A program made the position numbers and the translations under genes. The notes beneath the pieces are model-generated. The model did no database searches, was not told the origin of the DNA, and saw nothing but the letters and a program-made list of their open reading frames with translations. This document shows, piece after piece, positions 6,348 to 8,738 of a stretch of DNA of 8,738 nt; positions within the stretch are counted from its first letter, which is position 1; every line of letters starts with the position of its first letter. The DNA is taken from NCBI GenBank assembly GCA_022827165.1, contig JAJDTN010000347.1, positions 1 to 8,738 on the forward strand, in the 5' to 3' direction. This DNA comes from Candidatus Latescibacterota bacterium. GTDB lineage: Bacteria > Latescibacterota > UBA2968 > UBA8231.

Positions 6348-8738
6348 GTGGACATAGCGAGGAGTTGGCGCCCCGGTGCGCTGGCGGTGCTGATGCTTGG
6401 AGTGACGGCTCAGGATCTGCCGGCGCAGGAGGACTTCGGAGCCCGGCTGGGTGTGCGCCGGGGCGGTGAAGTCCATTACGCGCCAACGGGCCCCGGCGTG
6501 CTCTTCGACGCCCTGGACCCGGCGGTCAAGAAGTGGTACGTGCCGCAGGAGTTGTTCAACGAGTACCAGTGGCGGCAACAGGAGTACACCAACTACGCCC
6601 GCCGGCACTATCAGCGATTCGTGAACACCAGCCTGGAGGGTGAGTACTTCTACGACCTCTACGGCAACTACGTCACCCGGGGCCGTCTGGTCTACGACTG
6701 GAACGTGGCGGCGCCGCAGACGTCGGGCAGCAGCCTCTTCAAGACCAACTTCTACGGCTGGTTCTCCAACCTGATCGTCGCCTCGGACCAGAAGGGCCAG
6801 TACTCCTATGCCATGACCATCGGCGACCGCATCCGCACCACCCTGACGCCGATGACCTTCTCCAAGCCGTCCTTCGCCGGCATCCAGCTGGACATGGCCA
6901 CCGACAAGTACGAGGCCACCCTCCTCGTCTCCCGTCCCAGCGCCCCCGGGAACATCGAGGGGCCGGAGGCGACCAGCACCGGCCGGTTCCGCTCCAACGA
7001 CACCAACCTGCTCGGGGGCCGGGGCACCGTGCAGGTGGGCGACTTCGTCAAGCTGGGCGGGACCTACGTGAACGCCTTCAACTCCTCCACCAAGGGACAG
7101 GCCTTCCAGGGCAACCCCTTCAAGGGGACCCTGACGGAGGGCCAGAACGCCGCCGACATCACGCGCATCGAGGTGCGCCTGAGCGACGATTCGCCCGAGG
7201 ACGACATCGCCGGCGCCGCCTACTACCAGGAGGAGATGATCATCACCACCATCGACGGCGAGCGCATCAGCAACCGCCGCCGGATCGGCGACAGCAACAT
7301 CCTCGACTTCCATCCCTCCGAGCAGGGAGGCTTCCTCAACCCCCAGGGCTTCCTCTCCGCCGACGGCCGGGAGATCATCGTCCTCATCTACGACCTCACG
7401 GGACCCCAGTACCAGGCTTCCTTCGGCCCCCAGCCCGAGCAGATCCGGAACATCGAGTTCCGCTTCCTCCTGGCCAACGACTACCGCATCGACCTCACCT
7501 CCGACCGCCAGCTCAACGACAACGACCAGCCGGTCCTGCTCTCCGAGGGCATTCCGGAACGGACCCTGCGGGCGCCGGGCAACGTTCAGGACGGCTCGAA
7601 CCAGGGCTTCGTGAGCGTCAAGTACGGCCTGCCCGTGGCCAACGAGATCTTCGGCGGCACCATCGACATCACCGACGTGGGCGGGTTCTTCCTCTCCGCC
7701 GAGTACGACCGCAACCGCCAGCACTTCCGCTATCCCCGGCGGACCGAGGTGGACGTGACCAATCACCACTCCCACAACACCTCGGCCGACGCCTGGTTCG
7801 TCAACCTCTACAAGCGGTCCTATCCCTACTTCGGTTTCGGCGAGGTCTACAGTGTCGACGCCGGCTACAGCACCAGCACCTACCTGGCGGGGACCCTGAA
7901 CGACGCCGCCGACATCTACTACGACAACGAGCTCCGCTTCGTCTACGAGTTCGTCGACGACAACGACGACCAGGACCGCAATCCCGACTGGCGGCGGGCC
8001 AACTTCGGCCACGACCGGAGGGTTTTTCCGGGATACGACGAGAACAACGACTTCATCAACGACTACAACCAGAACGACACGGAGTACCGCCGCAACCGGC
8101 AGCCCGACTACGAGGAGCCCTTCCTGCGCTACACCTCGGACCGGCCCGAGTTCCTCTTCGGCATCGACATGAACAACAACGGCGTCGTCGACCGCTTCGA
8201 GAACGACAACTTCCCCGACTACCTCTACAAGAGGGACCGGCGCGGCTACAACATCTACGGCGGTGCCCACCTGGGGCCCGAGGCGCGCCTCACCGTGGGC
8301 CGCCTCGACGAGCGCCAGCTGGCCGACGACCGCCGCAACGCCACCAACTACGTCCTGCTCACCTTCGACAAGGACTACGCCGGCCTGGGCCGCGTGCAGG
8401 TCTTCAACAACTACCGGCGGGCCCAGGACGACATCCGCGACCACGTGATCGAGTGGGTCGTCCTCGAGGGCTCGCGTGGAGAGCTCATCGATTACGACGA
8501 TCCCCTGCCCCTGCGCGACGGTTGGGCCAACACCCTGTACCTGGGCTACCAGTACCGGGGTGACCGCCTGCAGGTGCGCAACCGGGTCAAGTGGGAGGTC
8601 ATTGGCCAGTCCAACTACTCCGAGCGCCCCGTGGAGCAGCAGAACCTCCGAGAGACGGCCTCCTTCGTGGGCGTCCTCAACAAGATCGACTACACCCTCG
8701 ATCTCGGCGTTTTCAAGATCCAGCCCCGGTGGAAGAGC
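6348..8738 (+). CDS. Large exported protein, probable outer-membrane beta-barrel (3' end outside window)
   Basis: The frame is open from GTG 6348 to the window edge with no stop, giving 797 residues of an N-terminal part. It begins with a signal peptide (MDIARSWRPGALAVLMLGVTAQDLPAQ, about residues 1-27). A Tyr/Arg-rich region follows, with WYVPQELFNEYQWRQQEY from residue 63 and EGEYFYDLYGNYVTRG at 97-112. From about 150 the sequence shows many short alternating polar/hydrophobic strands rich in Tyr and Phe, as in outer-membrane barrels; examples are TNYVLLTF and TLYLGYQYRGDRLQVRNRVKWEV near the window end. Residues 537-635 are an Asp/Asn-rich stretch containing a canonical EF-hand-type loop (607-618). 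I do not recognise a named family. Similar proteins may occur in uncultured FCB-type bacteria, but this is from memory. It lies 26 bases after a gene with a sorting tail and is probably co-transcribed, so a role in exporting, anchoring or displaying the two tailed proteins is a reasonable inference. It could instead be a receptor or structural barrel with no such partner. Confidence 0.85.
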   Translation, partial: MDIARSWRPGALAVLMLGVTAQDLPAQEDFGARLGVRRGGEVHYAPTGPGVLFDALDPAVKKWYVPQELFNEYQWRQQEYTNYARRHYQRFVNTSLEGEYFYDLYGNYVTRGRLVYDWNVAAPQTSGSSLFKTNFYGWFSNLIVASDQKGQYSYAMTIGDRIRTTLTPMTFSKPSFAGIQLDMATDKYEATLLVSRPSAPGNIEGPEATSTGRFRSNDTNLLGGRGTVQVGDFVKLGGTYVNAFNSSTKGQAFQGNPFKGTLTEGQNAADITRIEVRLSDDSPEDDIAGAAYYQEEMIITTIDGERISNRRRIGDSNILDFHPSEQGGFLNPQGFLSADGREIIVLIYDLTGPQYQASFGPQPEQIRNIEFRFLLANDYRIDLTSDRQLNDNDQPVLLSEGIPERTLRAPGNVQDGSNQGFVSVKYGLPVANEIFGGTIDITDVGGFFLSAEYDRNRQHFRYPRRTEVDVTNHHSHNTSADAWFVNLYKRSYPYFGFGEVYSVDAGYSTSTYLAGTLNDAADIYYDNELRFVYEFVDDNDDQDRNPDWRRANFGHDRRVFPGYDENNDFINDYNQNDTEYRRNRQPDYEEPFLRYTSDRPEFLFGIDMNNNGVVDRFENDNFPDYLYKRDRRGYNIYGGAHLGPEARLTVGRLDERQLADDRRNATNYVLLTFDKDYAGLGRVQVFNNYRRAQDDIRDHVIEWVVLEGSRGELIDYDDPLPLRDGWANTLYLGYQYRGDRLQVRNRVKWEVIGQSNYSERPVEQQNLRETASFVGVLNKIDYTLDLGVFKIQPRWKS
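7956..8201 (+). other. Asp/Asn-rich loop region with an EF-hand-type calcium-binding loop
   Basis: This part of the probable barrel gene codes for residues 537-618. It contains three acidic clusters: DDNDDQD (537-543), DENNDFINDYNQ (564-575) and DMNNNGVVDRFE (607-618). The last has Asp, Asn, Asn, Gly, Asp and Glu at positions 1, 3, 5, 6, 9 and 12 of a 12-residue loop, which fits the EF-hand consensus. The middle one is similar but has Phe where Gly is usual and Gln at position 12. Calcium binding by an extracellular loop or plug is an inference. Confidence 0.55.

Noticed and set aside
2974..6486. A 1170-codon open frame on the minus strand covering the whole 1081-residue gene
   Set aside because: It is antisense to a gene with a signal peptide, domain motifs and a proper tail. 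Its translation is a Val/Gly/Leu/Asp/Glu-rich string without domain-like patterning, as expected when GC-rich third positions remove stops from the opposite strand.
6246..8444. A 732-codon open frame on the minus strand opposite the barrel gene
   Set aside because: Extremely Val/Gly/Glu-rich translation without domain patterning. The plus-strand frame has a ribosome binding site, signal peptide and strand pattern.

Overview
The window is a GC-rich piece of a bacterial chromosome or contig. All genes that can be supported lie on the + strand, and all encode exported envelope proteins. The lineage is an inference only. C-terminal tails with an FTPNGDG...NDE motif and a FlgD-like WDGRD...PPGIY ending are typical of the Fibrobacteres-Chlorobi-Bacteroidetes (FCB) superphylum and related candidate phyla such as Latescibacterota, Krumholzibacteriota and Gemmatimonadota. 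The high GC and clear GGAGG-type ribosome binding sites argue against ordinary Bacteroidota. No marker gene is present to fix the phylum.

Layout: (1) 1-339 is the 3' end of a gene whose product ends in a domain resembling carbohydrate-binding module family 9 (CBM9). (2) 340-548 is a 209-base intergenic region with two strong hairpins: a perfect 13-bp purine/pyrimidine stem, probably the terminator of the first gene, and a 12-bp GC-rich stem with one bulged base. (3) 549-3041 encodes an 830-residue exported protein with one discoidin-like motif and a CHU_C/FlgD-like C-terminal tail. (4) 3076-6321 encodes a 1081-residue divergent paralogue with two discoidin-like motifs, an inserted pair of DxDxDG calcium-binding loops and the same kind of tail. 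(5) 6348 to the window edge encodes at least 797 residues of an exported protein that looks like an outer-membrane beta-barrel with Asp/Asn-rich loops, one of them a canonical EF-hand-type loop.

The last three genes are separated by only 34 and 26 bases, each has its own Shine-Dalgarno sequence, and they probably form one operon. The working picture, an inference, is a surface assembly: two large secreted adhesin-like or scaffold-like proteins carrying a sorting tail, plus an outer-membrane protein that could export, anchor or display them. This resembles the Bacteroidota arrangement in which type B-tailed type IX secretion substrates sit beside a PorP/SprF-family membrane partner. The barrel here is much larger than PorP/SprF and is not a family I can name. 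No RNA genes, CRISPR arrays, insertion sequences or phage genes were seen.
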